Assembly (NCBI RefSeq): GCF_042432825.1 | Contig: NZ_JBHLWN010000081.1 | Location: forward strand, 1-46,218 | Source: Gordoniibacillus chartarius | GTDB taxonomy: Bacteria; Bacillota; Bacilli; Paenibacillales; NBRC-103111 | Reading direction: 5' to 3' | Length of the DNA: 46,218 nt | In this document: piece by piece, positions 7,003 to 15,711 of the stretch | Layout: each line of letters starts with the position of its first letter | Numbering within the stretch: position 1 is the stretch's first letter | The notes under the pieces: model-generated | What the model was told of the DNA's origin: nothing | Seen by the model: the letters and a program-made list of their open reading frames with translations, nothing else | Database searches by the model: none | Made by a program: the position numbers and the translations under genes

Positions 7003-10000
7003 TTACACGCAGGATATTCCTTGAATCAAGAATTCAAAGGCATACGTCCGGTTCGCAAACAGCGTATAATCCGGATGCGTCTTCGCCTGCCAGCTGTCGT
7101 CGCCGCCGACGCCCATCTGCCGGTAGTTGACGCGCAGCACCGTCCGATCGCTCGGCGGGAGCTTATAGACGTGATCGTGAGCTTCCAGCTCGGCCGGCGT
7201 ATACGGCAGCGCGTTCAGCTCCACCGTCGGCAAGCCCACTACCCGCAAGCCGATCCCATCGGCGCGGCGCAGCTCGGCCCAGCGGACGTCGACTTTGTTG
7301 CCGCACTCCTGCGGGCGCAAGTAAGGCACGAATTGCTCCTCGACCGTGCCCTCATAGATGCCGAGCTTGGCGCCGTGAGCGCGATCCCAATGGTTTTCAT
7401 GCGGCCCTTTGCCATACCACTTGAGCGCATTCAAGCTGCCGTCAAGCTCGAACAGCATGCCGATCTCCGGAATTTCCGGCAGCTTCGCTCCCGGCTGCAG
7501 CTCCTCGCGGATCCGAATGCGTCCGTCTCCAAACACCGTATAAACTACAGTGCAGTAAGACGCCGTCGTCGTCGGCAGGCGGTAATCCGCTACAACCTCG
7601 GCGCGGTCCTCGTGCGATACGATGCTGAGGCTCAGCATCCGCCGCTCCATCCCTGCTTCGCGCCATGTTGCGCAGCGCTCCGGCAGCCCGTTGCCTTTGT
7701 CGTTATCCGTGTAAGCCCGCCAGAAGTTCGGCCGAGGCGCCGTACGCAGCAGCTCCGCTCCATGCACGGCGTATGACGTCAGCGCGCCAGTCAGCTTGTC
7801 GAACTCGATCCGGAAACCGTCGCCTGCAGCGATGTACGAAGTGTCGGTCTCTTCCGTATGCAGCTTGGCGGCCGGGCTCGCCGGCTCCGCATGCCGCACC
7901 TTCGCCGGCACGGTAAACTGCTCATACGCCACTTCGTGACCGGCGTCCGCCCACAACGTCGCCTGTTTCAACACTAGCGACACCGTCACCGTCGCATCGT
8001 ACGCGGCGCTTCCGGGCTCGGGCAGCTTCACCGGCAGCGCAAACTCCACTACGGCTCCCGGCTCCCCATCGAGCTCCGTTGTCCCCGTCTCGACGGCAAT
8101 ACCGTCATGGCTTAGCTCCCAGCGGCATTCAAACGCGTTCAAGTTCGTAAACAAGTTCCCGTTCGTTACCCGCAGCCGTCCCTCTGTCAGCTTCACCGCT
8201 TCGAATTTCGCGTTTTGGTAACATTTTTTCACTTCAAACAGCTTCGGGGTGACGGTGCCATCCGCAAAAATCAGCCCGTTCCCGCTAAAATTGCCGTCGT
8301 TCGGCGTATCCCCGAAGTCGCCGCCGTAGGCCAAATATTCGATGCCGTCCGCCGTCTTCGTCCGCAGCGCCTGATCGATCCAGTCCCAGATGAAGCCGCC
8401 CTGCAGCGCCGGATATTTCTCGAACAGCTCCCAATATTTGTACAGGTTGCCGCACGAATTGCCCATCGCGTGGCTGTACTCGCACAGGATGAACGGCTTC
8501 TTCGGCTTGGAGCGCGCATACTGCTCGAGCACGGCCGGAGGCGAATACATGTGGCTCTCGATATCCGACGCCGCATCCCACTTGCGGGCATGAAATATCC
8601 CTTCGTAATGCACAAGCCGGGACGGGTCGGCCGAACGGAAGAAATCATGCATCGCGATAAAATTGTCCCCGCCCCACGACTCGTTGCCGAGCGACCAAAT
8701 GATAACCGACGGATGGTTCTTGTCCCGCTGCAGCATCGAATTGGCGCGATCGAGCACGTTCGCCTTCCATTCCGGCTTGGAGCCGGGCACGACTCTCGCG
8801 CTCTCGTTCTCGGCGCCGTACTCCCAGCTGCCGTGCGTCTCCAAATTCGTCTCGTCGATCACATACAGGCCGTATTCGTCGCACAGCTCGTACCAGACCT
8901 GCTGATTCGGATAATGGGACGTCCGAACGGCGTTAATGTTGTGGGCCTTCATCAGCTTCACGTCGCGCACCATCTCCTCGTAGGAGACGGCCCGGCCGTT
9001 GTCGCAGCCGAATTCATGGCGGTTGACGCCCTTCAGCAGAATGCGCTTGCCGTTGATGGTCATCAGCCCGTCCTTCAGCTCAAACCGGCGGAAGCCGACC
9101 TTGCACGATACCGCCTCAACCAGCTTGCCCGCGGCATCCGTCAGCGTCAAGACCAGCGTGTACAAATTCGGCGACTCGGCGCTCCATTGCAGCGGGTTCG
9201 GCACATGGCCCGACAGCTGTACCCGGCGCTCCGCCGAGCTGTCCAGATCGACCTCAACCGTCAGCGGAACAGACAGCACCCGCCCTCCGCCGCCGTCCAC
9301 CAGCAGCGCTTCGAGCTTGTACCGCCCGATCGGATCGGCGAACGCGCTCGTTACCGTCGCTTTCACCGCAAGATGACCGTCCCGGTAATCGTCGTCCAAA
9401 TCGGCCGTTACGCCGAAATCGTACACATGGGCAAGCGGTGTGGAGTACAAATACACATCCCGGAAAATACCGCTCATCCGCCAGAAATCTTGATCCTCCA
9501 GCCAGCTCGCGTCGCACCAGCGGTACACCTCAACGGCCAGCTTGTTCTCGCCGGCGGTCACATAAGGCGTCAAATCGAACTCCGCCGGTGTGAACGTGTC
9601 TTCGCTGTAGCCGACCAGATCGCCGTTGACCCATACATAGAAAGCCGACTCGACGCCCTGGAAGCTGATGTATACCGGCTGGCCTTCCCATTCGGAAGGC
9701 ACCGTGAACGTCCGCACGTACGAACCGACCGGATTGTACCGGGTCGGCGCGAACGGCGGCTGAATGTCCTCCTTGCCGTGCCACGGATACCGGATATTCG
9801 TATATTGCGGGTAATCGTAGCCCTGCAGCTGCCAATGGCTCGGTACCGGAATCTCGCTCCAGCCGCCGGTGTCGTAATCGAGCTTATAGAAGTCGGCAGG
9901 GCGCCGGTCCGGCGATTCGGCGAAGCTGAACTTCCAGCTGCCGTTTAACGATATGGTATACGGAGAAGCCGCACGGTCGCCCTGCAGCGCTTGCTCCACC

Positions 10001-10125
10001 GACGGAAACGGCATGAGCGCAGCATGCGCTTTCATTCGATTCAGCTCGAAAATGTCAGGATTGTTGTTCCACTCCGGATAGCCGTTCTGCGGCGGTACAT
10101 AGGAAAATTTGCTTGGTTTCGGCAT
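7003..10125 (-). CDS. lacZ: LacZ-type beta-galactosidase, glycoside hydrolase family 2
   Basis: 1040 aa, close to the length of E. coli LacZ. It hydrolyses terminal beta-D-galactosides such as lactose. Order: GH2 sugar-binding jelly roll (about 40-230, with PSHWQLQGYDYPQYTN and WVNGDLVGYSEDTFTP), immunoglobulin-like domain, TIM barrel (about 340-640) and C-terminal beta-sandwich. WSLGNESW places the acid/base glutamate near residue 482, and LCEYSHAMGNS places the nucleophile glutamate near 549. There is no signal peptide, so it is cytoplasmic. GAGG precedes the ATG by 7 bases. No lactose permease or LacI/LacR regulator is adjacent, so the transporter must be elsewhere or one of the general sugar systems here supplies substrate. 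Confidence 0.95.
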   Translation of the reverse strand: MPKPSKFSYVPPQNGYPEWNNNPDIFELNRMKAHAALMPFPSVEQALQGDRAASPYTISLNGSWKFSFAESPDRRPADFYKLDYDTGGWSEIPVPSHWQLQGYDYPQYTNIRYPWHGKEDIQPPFAPTRYNPVGSYVRTFTVPSEWEGQPVYISFQGVESAFYVWVNGDLVGYSEDTFTPAEFDLTPYVTAGENKLAVEVYRWCDASWLEDQDFWRMSGIFRDVYLYSTPLAHVYDFGVTADLDDDYRDGHLAVKATVTSAFADPIGRYKLEALLVDGGGGRVLSVPLTVEVDLDSSAERRVQLSGHVPNPLQWSAESPNLYTLVLTLTDAAGKLVEAVSCKVGFRRFELKDGLMTINGKRILLKGVNRHEFGCDNGRAVSYEEMVRDVKLMKAHNINAVRTSHYPNQQVWYELCDEYGLYVIDETNLETHGSWEYGAENESARVVPGSKPEWKANVLDRANSMLQRDKNHPSVIIWSLGNESWGGDNFIAMHDFFRSADPSRLVHYEGIFHARKWDAASDIESHMYSPPAVLEQYARSKPKKPFILCEYSHAMGNSCGNLYKYWELFEKYPALQGGFIWDWIDQALRTKTADGIEYLAYGGDFGDTPNDGNFSGNGLIFADGTVTPKLFEVKKCYQNAKFEAVKLTEGRLRVTNGNLFTNLNAFECRWELSHDGIAVETGTTELDGEPGAVVEFALPVKLPEPGSAAYDATVTVSLVLKQATLWADAGHEVAYEQFTVPAKVRHAEPASPAAKLHTEETDTSYIAAGDGFRIEFDKLTGALTSYAVHGAELLRTAPRPNFWRAYTDNDKGNGLPERCATWREAGMERRMLSLSIVSHEDRAEVVADYRLPTTTASYCTVVYTVFGDGRIRIREELQPGAKLPEIPEIGMLFELDGSLNALKWYGKGPHENHWDRAHGAKLGIYEGTVEEQFVPYLRPQECGNKVDVRWAELRRADGIGLRVVGLPTVELNALPYTPAELEAHDHVYKLPPSDRTVLRVNYRQMGVGGDDSWQAKTHPDYTLFANRTYAFEFLIQGISCV

Positions 10126-10248
10126 GTCGGCACCTCATTCATGTTCTTATGACCTCATACCTCTAGTGTAATCAAAAGAGGGGAGCGCCGAAATCCAAAC
10201 ATTTTCTCATCAATGCAACAATATGAAGATTTTCGTGCATAGCGATAT

Positions 10249-10276
10249 GGGGACTCCTCAATATAGAGGACTCCCC
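10249..10276 (-). terminator. Hairpin downstream of the 104-aa hypothetical gene
   Basis: GGGGACTCCTC and GAGGACTCCCC form an 11-bp stem with one mismatch around an AATATA loop, 25 bases beyond the stop at 10301. The following U-tract is poor, so termination efficiency is uncertain. Confidence 0.5.
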
Positions 10277-10300
10277 GAATACGAGTGAATTCGTTTGAAG

Positions 10301-10615
10301 CTAATGCAGAAGCGAGTCGTTTCGGATCCATCTGCCGCCTTCGTCGGTGCTGCGGTAAAACAGCGTTGCCGTACGCAGTGCGCCGCGCGCCGCCTCCTCC
10401 GCCGAGTCGAACCGGTTCTCCGCAACAATGTGAGGATCGGCATTGTCCGCGCCGCGGTAATAATGACTGAGCTCGAAGAAGTAATGGCCGTGCCGATTGC
10501 GGAAAATGCTCACGCCGATCTCCTTGCCGTCGATGCGGGCTTTCAGCTGATGTACGATTTCGTGAACGGCTTCGATGTCGGGGTGAATATTTTCGAGTTC
10601 GGATAAGTTCAACAT
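10301..10615 (-). CDS. Hypothetical protein, 104 aa
   Basis: Not recognised. It is a small soluble protein with a charged N-terminal helix (MLNLSELENIHPDIEAVHEI), a central stretch with GVSIFRNRHGHYFFELSHYY that looks like paired beta strands, and a C-terminal helix-turn ending in RSTDEGGRWIRND. The upstream part of the open frame (to 10918) is antisense to the S41 peptidase gene and was excluded. ATG at 10615 has GGAGG five bases upstream, which decides the start. It is divergent from the S41 peptidase across a 214-bp gap and followed by a hairpin. Confidence 0.65.
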   Translation of the reverse strand: MLNLSELENIHPDIEAVHEIVHQLKARIDGKEIGVSIFRNRHGHYFFELSHYYRGADNADPHIVAENRFDSAEEAARGALRTATLFYRSTDEGGRWIRNDSLLH

Positions 10616-10829
10616 AGCTGCCTCCGGAACGATTTTTCGATTAAGGTACCCCGGCTTATGGAAAAATATGCCCCGCTGCCCGCCGAACCCGCTAACCGCC
10701 AGCGAAAGCTGTACGTAAGGGAAACCTTTCCTGCCATATGTAAACGAATTGTAAATTTCCCCCTGGCTATGACTAGTCTTTTTTCCGGAGGGATATACTG
10801 CTACAAGTCTAGTAACAAAGGAGAGAATC

Positions 10830-12191
10830 ATGAAGACTATCGTTCGAGGGGCAGTCGCGGCCGCCGCTGTACTTCTTGGTGCGGGAGCCTTCCTCCTCCT
10901 GCAGGCGAACAGCGGCAAGCCGCCGAAGCTTGAAGCCGCCCAGCGTGAAATTTGGAAATCCGACGCCTACAATTACATTCTCGAAATGGATGCGGACGAT
11001 GTCATCATGTACAACTATACGAAGGACAGTCTGCTGCCTTTCGCCTACGGACGCCGGGAACCGGACGGCCTGATCGTGGTTGACCATGTGCACCGCCATT
11101 CGCTGTTTAATTTGTTGATATGGGAATCAACGCCGATCGGGCGCTTCCGGGATGGCGTTCTGCGCGACGATCTCGGCTACGAGAAGAAGTTCCAGCGCAT
11201 CACGGAGCTGCCGCAGGTCCGTATCAACCAATTTACTAAAGATCCTGAGCAGAACTTCGAGGCGTTCTGGCAAATTTTCGATGAGAACTACTCCTTGTTC
11301 GCTTTGAATAACGTCGATTGGAAGGCGTTGTACGCCGAGAACCGGCCCAAGGTCACGCCGAAGACGACCAATGAAGAGCTGCTGGGCATCATGACCGGCA
11401 TGATTCGGCAGCTCAAAGACGGTCACACGCAAATCATCCCCGGATTAAGCAGCGAAAGCTCCAAGCCTGCCGAGGACGACCGGGAGAAGCTGTACGCCGA
11501 CAACCGCAAGAAGCTGAAGACGAACATCCGCAGCTATTTGAGCGGGGAACCGAAAAGCGAGCTGAACGATAAAGTGCTGTACGGCCAGCTGGAGGGCAAC
11601 CTCGGTTATGTAGCGTTCGATTCGTTCATGGAATTCGATAAGGATGCCATCGATGCGGCGCTGGACCGGCTCGTCCGCGACCAGGGAAACTACCGGGGAA
11701 TTGTCGTCGATCTTCGGTTTAACGGGGGAGGCACGGACGTGTTCGCCCTGGACGCCGCAAGCCGATTCGCCAAAGAGAGGGCGCTGGCCTTCTCGAAGCA
11801 TGCGCGCAGCGGCGGGTATACGGAATTTTACAAGCCTACGCCGATCTACGTGGAGCCTCATCAGAATCGCGTCCAGGCGGAACGGGTCGTCGTGCTGACG
11901 AGCCGGGTAACCGCAAGCGCGGCGGAAGCGGCCCGGATGGCGTTCGGCACGATGAAACACGTTACGATCATCGGCGAAACGACGAACGGCATCCATTCCG
12001 ATATGCTGATGAACATTTTGCCGAACAAGTGGCTCGTGACCCTAAGCGCCGAACAGTATATCGCTGCCGACGGCAAGGTGTATGAGCAAATCGGTCTGAA
12101 GCCGGGCGAAGAGGTGCTTCTTCAGAAGGCGGATATCGAGGCCGGCAAAGATCCGGTGCTGGAGAGGGCGATCGCGTTGTTGAAAAAATAA
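10830..12191 (+). CDS. S41-family (C-terminal processing/tricorn-like) peptidase, membrane-anchored or secreted
   Basis: 453 aa. Residues 7-26 form a hydrophobic segment without lipobox Cys, so it is an uncleaved anchor or signal peptide and the catalytic part faces outside. LKDGHTQI (His about 199) and LTSRVTASAAEAARMAF (Ser about 363) carry the conserved S41 histidine-containing loop and nucleophile. VVDLRFNGGGTD is the usual substrate-binding strand. The GK motif that supplies the catalytic lysine in CtpA-type enzymes reads TNGIHSDM here, so a Ser-His arrangement as in tricorn/IRBP-like S41 members is more likely than a Ser-Lys dyad. I see no PDZ domain. AAAGGAGAG lies 4 bases before the ATG. 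It is monocistronic with its own terminator. Substrate unknown. Confidence 0.83.
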   Translation: MKTIVRGAVAAAAVLLGAGAFLLLQANSGKPPKLEAAQREIWKSDAYNYILEMDADDVIMYNYTKDSLLPFAYGRREPDGLIVVDHVHRHSLFNLLIWESTPIGRFRDGVLRDDLGYEKKFQRITELPQVRINQFTKDPEQNFEAFWQIFDENYSLFALNNVDWKALYAENRPKVTPKTTNEELLGIMTGMIRQLKDGHTQIIPGLSSESSKPAEDDREKLYADNRKKLKTNIRSYLSGEPKSELNDKVLYGQLEGNLGYVAFDSFMEFDKDAIDAALDRLVRDQGNYRGIVVDLRFNGGGTDVFALDAASRFAKERALAFSKHARSGGYTEFYKPTPIYVEPHQNRVQAERVVVLTSRVTASAAEAARMAFGTMKHVTIIGETTNGIHSDMLMNILPNKWLVTLSAEQYIAADGKVYEQIGLKPGEEVLLQKADIEAGKDPVLERAIALLKK

Positions 12192-12195
12192 AGTA

Positions 12196-12229
12196 AAGCC
12201 CAGGCCATCACGGAATGGCTTGGGCTTTC
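12196..12229 (+). terminator. Intrinsic terminator of the S41 peptidase gene
   Basis: AAAGCCCAGGCCAT and ATGGCTTGGGCTTT form a long stem around CACGGA, beginning 4 bases after the stop codon. The A-run and T-run flanks would also allow function on the minus strand. Confidence 0.85.
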
Positions 12230-12290
12230 ATCGTTTTCGTGCTAAGCCGTATAGCGGGCGGCGGGACTTCCCTTACTGTCTACTGCGCCC

Positions 12291-13691
12291 CTATCCATCC
12301 GCCCGCTTTACCGCCGGTTGAGGCGAAACGGCTGCGGGCCCGCCCGCTGCGGACTTGCTTTTCCAAAACCAGAGCAGGATTCCCGCATGCAATGCGGCCA
12401 AGATCAAGTACACATTGCTGAAAATCGCCCCGCTCGCCTGTCCGTTGACCGGATTCCAGGGGGCCGCCGCGCCGATATCGACAAGCTTGCCGTACACGCC
12501 GGTTGCGATGCCCATAGACAAAAAGTTCAGCATGCCGAACAGCCCCATCCCGACCCCGGACTGTTCTTTCGGCAGCACCTGCGACACGGAATTCGACATC
12601 GCAATTTGCATAAATGATTGGCCGACGTTGCCCAGGATCAATATCGCCGCCAGCCATACAGGGGCCGCCGCGGTGAAGGTCGACATCAGGAGGAAGCAGG
12701 CGAGCAGCAGGCCCGATGCGGTGTAAAACAGCGCCGGGTTGCCTTTGCGGTCGGCCAGCTTCCCCCCTCTGCGCCCCAGCAGCGCCGAAGCCGCCGCAGC
12801 AGGCATCATGACAAAGCCGATCCAATAAGGGGGAAGCTTCTGCACCTCACTGAGCAAAATCGGCGTGAGATAAAAGAACGATGTGCCGATGGCAATGATG
12901 CACGCGGCCTGTGCGACCCCCATCGTATAATGGCGGTTGCGGAACAGCTCCGGCTTGACGAACGGCTCCTTCACCGAACGGATGCGAAGAACGAAGATGA
13001 AGAGCACGACCGCAAAGCCGAATGCCGCTCCCCAGGAGCCGTTCGTGATGCCGAGCAGCAGCAGCGTGACGGCGCCACCGAGCAGTCCGCCGCCGATCCA
13101 GTCGAACGGCTTCGCTTCGCCTTTGTCATTACCCAGGTAGCGGTAATAATACGGGAGGGTAAGCAGCAAAAGCAGCGGAATGACAAACAGCCACCGCCAG
13201 TGGGCAACGGAAACGATCAAGGAGGTGACGATCGGACCGAGCACACTGCCAAGAGCCAGCCCTGACATTAATGTGCCTAGGGCTGCTCCCCTTCGCTCCG
13301 GAGCTACGTAACGCACCGGAATGAGCGTCGCTGTCGCCGGTACGGCCGCAGCTCCGGCGGCTTGCAGGCACCTCGCGGCAAGTGCCGCTCCGTACGATTG
13401 CGAGACGAGACCGAACAGCGAGCCTGCGGCGAAGACGAGCAAACCGAACGTCAGCAAATGCTTTAGCGCGTAGCGGTCCGCCAGCTTCCCGTAGGTGACG
13501 GTACCGATGGCATAAATCAGTGTGTAAGCCGACGTCAGCCAGCTGACCTCCGCCATGGTCAGGCCGAATTCCTGGGAGATGCGGGGCAGCACGATCGTAA
13601 ACATCATGGCGCTCATCGACGACAGCATCATTGTAATCATCAGCAGACGAATGAGCACAGGGTTGTCTGCCGTATTGGTTTTCGCAATCAT
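12291..13691 (-). CDS. MFS drug-efflux transporter, DHA2 (14-TM) type
   Basis: 466 aa integral membrane protein of the TetA(L)/EmrB-like class, expected to export small molecules in exchange for protons. Hydrophobic spans run through the whole length. WLTSAYTLIYAIGTVTYGKLADR is the antiporter loop A region, and LMSGLALGSVLGPIVTSLI contains the GxxxGPxxG-type motif C of drug/proton antiporters. ATG at 13691 (MIAKTNTADN) is chosen because AAGGAGG lies 8 bases upstream; the frame runs open to 13733. It follows the TetR gene by 59 bp, and that gap carries a palindrome matching the one over the TetR promoter, so it is the likely regulated target. Confidence 0.88.
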   Translation of the reverse strand: MIAKTNTADNPVLIRLLMITMMLSSMSAMMFTIVLPRISQEFGLTMAEVSWLTSAYTLIYAIGTVTYGKLADRYALKHLLTFGLLVFAAGSLFGLVSQSYGAALAARCLQAAGAAAVPATATLIPVRYVAPERRGAALGTLMSGLALGSVLGPIVTSLIVSVAHWRWLFVIPLLLLLTLPYYYRYLGNDKGEAKPFDWIGGGLLGGAVTLLLLGITNGSWGAAFGFAVVLFIFVLRIRSVKEPFVKPELFRNRHYTMGVAQAACIIAIGTSFFYLTPILLSEVQKLPPYWIGFVMMPAAAASALLGRRGGKLADRKGNPALFYTASGLLLACFLLMSTFTAAAPVWLAAILILGNVGQSFMQIAMSNSVSQVLPKEQSGVGMGLFGMLNFLSMGIATGVYGKLVDIGAAAPWNPVNGQASGAIFSNVYLILAALHAGILLWFWKSKSAAGGPAAVSPQPAVKRADG

Positions 13692-13713
13692 GGTATCATC
13701 CTCCTTCGAATGT

Positions 13714-13733
13714 ATGCATGTACTTACTTGCAT
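13714..13733. promoter_or_regulatory. Candidate TetR operator O2 in the tetR-MFS gap
   Basis: ATGCATGTACTTACTTGCAT is symmetric at 16 of 20 positions and shares ATGCAAGT half-site sequence with O1 at 14357-14376. It lies between the TetR stop and the MFS ribosome binding site, so binding here could block elongation or an internal promoter. Confidence 0.55.
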
Positions 13734-13750
13734 CTAATGTGAGAGAACGG

Positions 13751-14338
13751 CTAGGGGGTCAGCGCCCTAGTGAACGTTCGAACACTTTCTTGAATGAAAG
13801 CCTCCAGCGAAACGTTCGCAAACGTAGGTTCCGCGCTCAAGCTCGTCATGAAGGCGCCGTGATTCATCCACATGAACGATAAGGCCTGCAGCTCCATATT
13901 CGTGTCGATCAGCTTGCCCTGGTCATGCATCGTTTGAAAGTAATTCGTCAACAGCTCTTTTAAGATCCGAGGATGCTTGTTCACCTTCTCCCGAAAGCCG
14001 ACAATAATGTTGGACTCCTTGACGGCGATCTGCAGCATTTTCCGGTTGCGGTTCATAATCTCGTGGTACGTCCTGCCGATCAGCAGCAAATCGGTATGCA
14101 AATCCCAGACGAGCTTCTCTTGAAACAGCTTCGTCATCTCGTCTCCGTAATGGAACCGGTGAAATGCGGCCTCGAGCAGCTGCAGCTTCGTGCCAAAGTT
14201 GCGAAACAACGTCACTTCGTTCACGCCCGCCGCCGCCGCGATTTCTTTGGTCGATACGCCGTTGTAGCCTTTTTCCGCAATCAATTCGATCGCTGCCCGA
14301 AGGAGCTTGTCGCTGCTGCTTTCCGTTTTGTCGGTCAC
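13751..14338 (-). CDS. TetR/AcrR-family transcriptional regulator
   Basis: 195 aa. The N-terminal helix-turn-helix (about 8-55) reads LIAEKGYNGVSTKEIAAAAG and VNEVTLFRNFGTK, the canonical TetR pattern. The ligand domain follows and is not closely recognisable. I chose the GTG at 14338, nine bases after GAGAGGTG; an upstream in-frame ATG at 14362 would place the start inside the operator. It is first gene of an operon with the MFS exporter. The promoter has a palindrome over the start of transcription and a second copy lies before the MFS gene, so autorepression relieved by an exporter substrate is the simple model (inference). Confidence 0.88.
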   Translation of the reverse strand: MTDKTESSSDKLLRAAIELIAEKGYNGVSTKEIAAAAGVNEVTLFRNFGTKLQLLEAAFHRFHYGDEMTKLFQEKLVWDLHTDLLLIGRTYHEIMNRNRKMLQIAVKESNIIVGFREKVNKHPRILKELLTNYFQTMHDQGKLIDTNMELQALSFMWMNHGAFMTSLSAEPTFANVSLEAFIQESVRTFTRALTP

Positions 14339-14356
14339 GCTGATGTACACCTCTCG

Positions 14357-14376
14357 ATGCAAGTGTTCACTTACAT
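14357..14376. promoter_or_regulatory. Candidate TetR operator O1 at the tetR promoter
   Basis: ATGCAAGTGTTCACTTACAT has the perfect core AAGTG-TT-CACTT and is symmetric at 16 of 20 positions. It begins 9 bases downstream of the -10 hexamer, covering the transcription start, an ideal place for steric repression. Confidence 0.65.
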
Positions 14377-14385
14377 TTTATAGCC

Positions 14386-14415
14386 ATTATATGCCATCTC
14401 TCCGGATTTCGTCAA
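14386..14415 (-). promoter_or_regulatory. Sigma-A promoter of the tetR-MFS operon
   Basis: TTGACG (14410-14415), 18-bp spacer, TATAAT (14386-14391) on the minus strand, with operator O1 immediately downstream. Confidence 0.75.
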
Positions 14416-14478
14416 GCAGCTATTCGTCCTGCTATTCACTGCGTTCTCCAACATCGGCGTTACGGAATCCGTCAAATT

Positions 14479-14502
14479 AAAAAAGAGAGGTTCCCCCCTC
14501 TT
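14479..14502 (-). terminator. Terminator of the sugar ABC transporter operon
   Basis: On the minus strand GAAGAGG, loop, CCTCTCTTTTTT, 26 bases beyond the stop of the permease gene. Short stem but a good U-tract. Confidence 0.6.
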
Positions 14503-14527
14503 CGCATGTTTGCATTAGCTTCATTGG

Positions 14528-15709
14528 TCACGCACGGCTATTTTTACTTCTATTGGAAATATCCAACCATACCGCGAACACTAAAATGCTGCCTTTAACC
14601 AAATACTGCCAGAAGGATTCCAAACCCATCAACGACATTCCGTTGTCCAAAGACGTCATCACCAATGCGCCGAGAATAGCCCCGCTTACTTTGCCGGAAC
14701 CGCCCATAAGCGAAGTCCCGCCGATCACGCAAGCTGCAATGGCATCCATCTCGGCCATATTCCCCGCCGTAATCGTAGCCGACGACAACCGGGAAGTCAG
14801 GACAATCGATGCAACGGAAGCCAGCAAGCCGCTGAATACAAAAACCATCATCGTTTTGAGCTTGATGTGAATCCCGGACATCCGCGCTGCTTCGATGTTT
14901 CCCCCAATGGCATATATATGGCGGCCGAAAGTCGTCTTCGTCGATAGCAGAGAAAATAAAACAGCCAGAACAGCAACGAAGATGATCGGGAACGGAATTC
15001 CTTTGTAACTGTTTACAACCAGTACAAAAGCGACGACGAGCAGACTAAGGCCGACTGCCTTCAACAAGTCGAAGGCGAGAGGTTCGACCTGGAATCCATA
15101 GCGAAGTCTGGATTTCCGTTTGTTGTATACGGACCAGAGCAGGCATGATATCGTGATGGCGGCGAGGATCCAACCAAACCCTTTGGCAAAATAAGCATTG
15201 CCCATCAGCGCGAATACGGGATCGGAAATAGGGACCGTCATCGATTCGGTTATCCCCATCAATAAGCCCCGAAACACTAGCATACCGCCTAATGTCACAA
15301 TAAATGCCGGAACCGCCTTATAGGCGACAAGCCATCCCTGCAGCATGCCGAGCACCAAGCCGACCGCGATCGTTCCGAGAATGACTATGATCGTCGGCTG
15401 TCCCATCCAATTGCTAAGTATGGCCGCAATCCCGCCCGTCAATCCGACGATCGAGCCTACGGACAAATCGATATGGCCCGCTACGATGACCAGCACCATG
15501 CCGATAGCCAAAATCGATGTTACCGACATTTGCGTAAATAGGTTGGACAAGTTGCGAGGGGTCAGGAACGTTTCGTTCAATACGCCAAATAATATCCATA
15601 TTAATATTAATGCACCCACCATCGTGTATGCACGGACATCCATTTTGAATAAAGATTTCCACTGTATTTGATGCTTTCCGATTTCCGTCTGATGCGAATA
15701 CGAATTCAC
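14528..15709 (-). CDS. xylH: Sugar ABC transporter permease, XylH/RbsC family
   Basis: 393 aa membrane subunit with about ten hydrophobic spans (MVGALILIWILFGVL, ILAIGMVLVIVAGHIDLSVG, VTLGGMLVFRGLLMG). The GHIDLSVGS motif and the late ACVIGGTSLMGGSG motif are standard for BPD_transp_2 permeases of xylose/ribose-class importers. The GTG at 15709 is selected: GGGGGG lies 8 bases upstream and it starts 2 bases after the ATPase stop. The frame open to 15796 would overlap the ATPase gene by 85 bp. It is last gene of a binding protein-ATPase-permease operon. The xyl name reflects best family resemblance, not a proven substrate. Confidence 0.85.
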   Translation of the reverse strand: MNSYSHQTEIGKHQIQWKSLFKMDVRAYTMVGALILIWILFGVLNETFLTPRNLSNLFTQMSVTSILAIGMVLVIVAGHIDLSVGSIVGLTGGIAAILSNWMGQPTIIVILGTIAVGLVLGMLQGWLVAYKAVPAFIVTLGGMLVFRGLLMGITESMTVPISDPVFALMGNAYFAKGFGWILAAITISCLLWSVYNKRKSRLRYGFQVEPLAFDLLKAVGLSLLVVAFVLVVNSYKGIPFPIIFVAVLAVLFSLLSTKTTFGRHIYAIGGNIEAARMSGIHIKLKTMMVFVFSGLLASVASIVLTSRLSSATITAGNMAEMDAIAACVIGGTSLMGGSGKVSGAILGALVMTSLDNGMSLMGLESFWQYLVKGSILVFAVWLDISNRSKNSRA

Positions 15710-15711
15710 GT

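Noticed and set aside
8215..9948. 577-codon plus-strand ORF
   Set aside because: Antisense of lacZ with no domain, start signal or conservation pattern.
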